A stretch of DNA of 64,000 nucleotides from Lachnospiraceae bacterium (lineage in GTDB: Bacteria > Bacillota > Clostridia > Lachnospirales > Lachnospiraceae): positions 62,001 through 126,000 of the forward strand of contig JAAUZD010000004.1 of NCBI GenBank assembly GCA_014804785.1, given 5' to 3'. The translations under genes were made by a program, and so were the position numbers. Shown here piece after piece: positions 61,794 to 64,000 of this stretch; position 1 is the stretch's first letter; each line of letters opens with the position of its first letter. The notes under the pieces are model-generated. The model was given only the letters and a program-made list of their open reading frames with translations. It was not told the origin of the DNA and did no database searches.

Positions 61794-64000
61794 CTACTCC
61801 AGGTCTGACGCTCCTTCATCCTGCCTTGGGATGTCTGCCTTCCCGATAACCACCCTTACCTGATGTTCCGATCCGGCTTCCAGCGCCGGAATTTTTTTCA
61901 CCTTCTGACCGTCCAGCCAGATTTCCTTTACCCCCTTCATCATTTTGTCCGGATTTTCCACACTTATATGGAACATAGCGCCCCTCCATACTCTGTCAGC
62001 CGAAAATCCTTTCCAATCGGCAGGAATACAGGGGTCCAGCTCCAGATGATCCAGCTGAGGTCTGATGCCTAAAATATACCGCGTAGCGCTGAAATAAGCC
62101 CATCCGCCTGTACCTGTCATAAAAGGATGTCTTGCCCTTCCAAATCCTGTATGATCTCTGCCCATCACAAACTGACAATAGGAATAAGGCTCTGCCTCCC
62201 TCACTTCTATCCGGTCATTCTGATAATAAGGGCACAGCGCATCGTAATATTCCATTGCCCGATCACCTCTTCCCAGCCTGCATTCTGCCGCCCATGCCCA
62301 TGGGTTGGGATGGGAAAAGATGGCTCCATTCTCTTTCAGTCCCGGATAGACTCTTGTCACAAATCCAATATCATCATCAGGGACGGTATAAGCCGGTGCA
62401 TTGAGCATAATTCCATAAGGGGTAAACAGGTATTCTCTTACGCTGTCCATTGCCTTAATTCCTTTTTCCAAATCAGCGGCTCCGGATAGTACTGCCCATG
62501 CATTGGACTCCAGATGAACTTTCCCCTCTTTATCTTTCTTTGTTCCTATTTTTTTCCCGTTTCTGGTGATTCCTCTGATGAACCACTCTTCGTCCCAAAG
62601 CCGCTCATCACAGACTTTTTTCACTTTTTCTGCCATAGCAGCATACTTTTCCACATCCTTTTTCCTGCCCAGATATTCAGCAATCTGAAGGAAATTCTGA
62701 ATTGCCCAATAATGAAGAAATGACACCATGGCACTTTCGCCGCCGCCTAAGTTCAGACAGTCATTCCAGTCTGCCCGGAGTCCTTTACAGATACCCTGCT
62801 GCCCCACCTGCTCATCGGAAAAATCCAGGATCCTCGTCATATGCTCATAGACGGTTCCCTCTCCTGCATCTGCATAGGTGATTATCTGATCTATAAAGTC
62901 CATATCACCCGTTTCCTTTACATATTCTGTAATGGCAGAAACCAGCCAGAGGGCATCATCCGAACAGGCATCTTCTATTCCGTGAATCATATTGCCTTTG
63001 TTAAATTCAGGTATGACCGTAGGAGACTTGAATGGCTTTTCCTTTTCATGATCTTCAAACCATTCCGGCTGGAATAAGTGCAGTCCATACCCCGATGATA
63101 CCAACCCTTTAAGCAGTTCCACAATTCTCTGCTTACATTTCTCAGGATTAGAATGGGGAATCGTCATTGCATCTTGCGCCGTATCCCGATATCCCAGGCC
63201 GGTTCTTCCTCCTACCTCAATAAAAGAAGCAAATCTTGAAAACATCACATTGATTTCCGCCTGATACAAAGTCCATATGTTGATCAGTGTATTCATCCCC
63301 TGATTAGGCGTACAAATTTGAAGCTTGCCAAGCTTCTTATCCCAATATGCGCGAAGCCGGTCATACGCATGATCCACCGCTTTAAAATCACTGTATTTTT
63401 CTCTTGCCTTTTTTCCTGCTTCCCGGTTTCCTTCCCCTAAAATAAATATAATCCTCTTTTCTTCCCCGGGCGCAAGCACGATATCCTTTTGAAGACTGCC
63501 GCAGTGATTATTTCCTTTTTCAAAGGAACCACCGCATTTTCCGTCAATCACCGCCTGCGGATTGTCCTCTGTATGGTACAGACCAAGAAACTTGTCACGC
63601 AGACAGTCAAATCCATCCGGCATCTCGCTCATAGTAAAGTACTGATATCCAAATTCCTCATAAAAAAGATCATGCTCGATGATGCCATCCTCATAGCTGC
63701 TCCCCGCACAGTACATGCTCATCTGGAAATTCTGATTGTCTATCATAATATGATGGAAAGAAAACTCGCAATAGGAAAACACCTGCAGACTTCTCGTCAC
63801 CTTGCCTTCATTCTTAATTTTTACATCCCATAATTCCAGCGCATCTCCAATCGGCACGAGAAGCGTCTGACTTGCCCTGATATCGCTGTATCCGCATTCG
63901 TAGGTAGTATAAGAAAGCCCGTGACGGCAGGTATAATCGGCCTCCTTTAAGGACTTTCCTACAGGCTGCCAGGAAATGCTCCAGTAATCTCCGCTTTCAG
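61794..64000 (-). CDS. GH94 glycoside phosphorylase (cellobiose/cellodextrin or related), cut at its N-terminus by the window edge
   Basis: GH94 enzymes split beta-linked disaccharides or oligosaccharides with phosphate, giving a sugar 1-phosphate. About 735 residues are in the window, and the frame stays open to 64000, so the N-terminal beta-sandwich start is missing. The (alpha/alpha)6 catalytic domain contains GGRTGLGYRDTAQDAM and the catalytic Asp region GLRADWNDCLNLGGGESAMV. TGTGGWAYFSATRYILGIRP and the C-terminal GVKEIWLDGQKV follow. The ECGYSDI segment just inside the edge also fits. The exact substrate (cellobiose, cellodextrin, chitobiose, laminaribiose) is open. The mutase gene follows by 31 bases. 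Confidence 0.9.
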   Translation of the reverse strand, partial: ESGDYWSISWQPVGKSLKEADYTCRHGLSYTTYECGYSDIRASQTLLVPIGDALELWDVKIKNEGKVTRSLQVFSYCEFSFHHIMIDNQNFQMSMYCAGSSYEDGIIEHDLFYEEFGYQYFTMSEMPDGFDCLRDKFLGLYHTEDNPQAVIDGKCGGSFEKGNNHCGSLQKDIVLAPGEEKRIIFILGEGNREAGKKAREKYSDFKAVDHAYDRLRAYWDKKLGKLQICTPNQGMNTLINIWTLYQAEINVMFSRFASFIEVGGRTGLGYRDTAQDAMTIPHSNPEKCKQRIVELLKGLVSSGYGLHLFQPEWFEDHEKEKPFKSPTVIPEFNKGNMIHGIEDACSDDALWLVSAITEYVKETGDMDFIDQIITYADAGEGTVYEHMTRILDFSDEQVGQQGICKGLRADWNDCLNLGGGESAMVSFLHYWAIQNFLQIAEYLGRKKDVEKYAAMAEKVKKVCDERLWDEEWFIRGITRNGKKIGTKKDKEGKVHLESNAWAVLSGAADLEKGIKAMDSVREYLFTPYGIMLNAPAYTVPDDDIGFVTRVYPGLKENGAIFSHPNPWAWAAECRLGRGDRAMEYYDALCPYYQNDRIEVREAEPYSYCQFVMGRDHTGFGRARHPFMTGTGGWAYFSATRYILGIRPQLDHLELDPCIPADWKGFSADRVWRGAMFHISVENPDKMMKGVKEIWLDGQKVKKIPALEAGSEHQVRVVIGKADIPRQDEGASDLE

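Overview
The window looks like chromosomal core DNA from an endospore-forming, anaerobic Firmicute of the Clostridia, most likely Lachnospiraceae. The evidence is the AddAB recombination enzyme, a complete set of spoVAA-AE spore germination/DPA-channel genes, GatCAB, a TPP-riboswitch-controlled ThiT, YesM/YesN-type sugar two-component genes, and several small families (DUF6062-, DUF6106- and PBECR4-like) that I associate with Lachnospiraceae. Nearly all genes lie on the minus strand. I see no prophage, tRNA, rRNA, CRISPR array or transposase gene. Layout from left to right: (1) 0-1.5 kb holds a DJ-1/PfpI, CBS and greA operon (greA cut by the window edge). (2) 1.7-5.8 kb holds a CYTH protein, malQ with a LacI regulator, and thiT under a TPP riboswitch. 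(3) 5.9-15 kb holds addBA with two small neighbours, then a PBECR4-like nuclease-fold protein preceded by a strong promoter, a structured non-coding RNA and a terminator hairpin. (4) 15-17.7 kb holds a HAD-IIA phosphatase and an M24 aminopeptidase. (5) 17.8-31.9 kb holds the five spoVA genes, scattered over four transcription units and mixed with aroK, ridA, a DMT permease, GH31, an MBL-fold hydrolase, an EEP-family nuclease and an MBOAT/SGNH acyl-transfer pair. Four long fold-back elements sit in this region. (6) 31.9-38.3 kb holds a DUF6062-like protein, TetR and MocR regulators, a DUF2225 protein and glnS. (7) 38.4-43.2 kb holds a GGDEF-EAL protein, guaB and a small membrane protein. (8) 43.3-47.6 kb is an aspartate/homoserine/threonine operon (ACT protein, hom, apgM-like, lysC). 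(9) 47.7-52.4 kb holds a lipoprotein serpin and gatCAB. (10) 52.5-64 kb holds a chemoreceptor behind a LacI-type operator array, a sugar ABC importer operon bracketed by its YesM-type kinase and YesN-type regulator, a phosphohexomutase and a GH94 phosphorylase cut by the right edge. The most unusual content is the set of fold-back elements (17807-18092, 18152-18581, 19051-19382, 27116-27439). They fall into two sequence families. Within a family the central part is conserved, and paired stem bases change together between copies. The outer arms are unrelated between copies but nearly or perfectly self-complementary within each copy (58, 119, about 83 and 77 bp). Both families carry two internal hairpins whose loops read CA(N)GGA followed by TG or GG. 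Three of the four elements lie directly behind stop codons (spoVAE, the MBL gene, spoVAD). Second are the dispersed spoVA genes, each unit with its own forespore-sigma-like promoter. Third is the promoter, structured RNA, terminator and nuclease-fold gene arrangement at 13.9-15.0 kb, which has the layout of a type III toxin-antitoxin locus.
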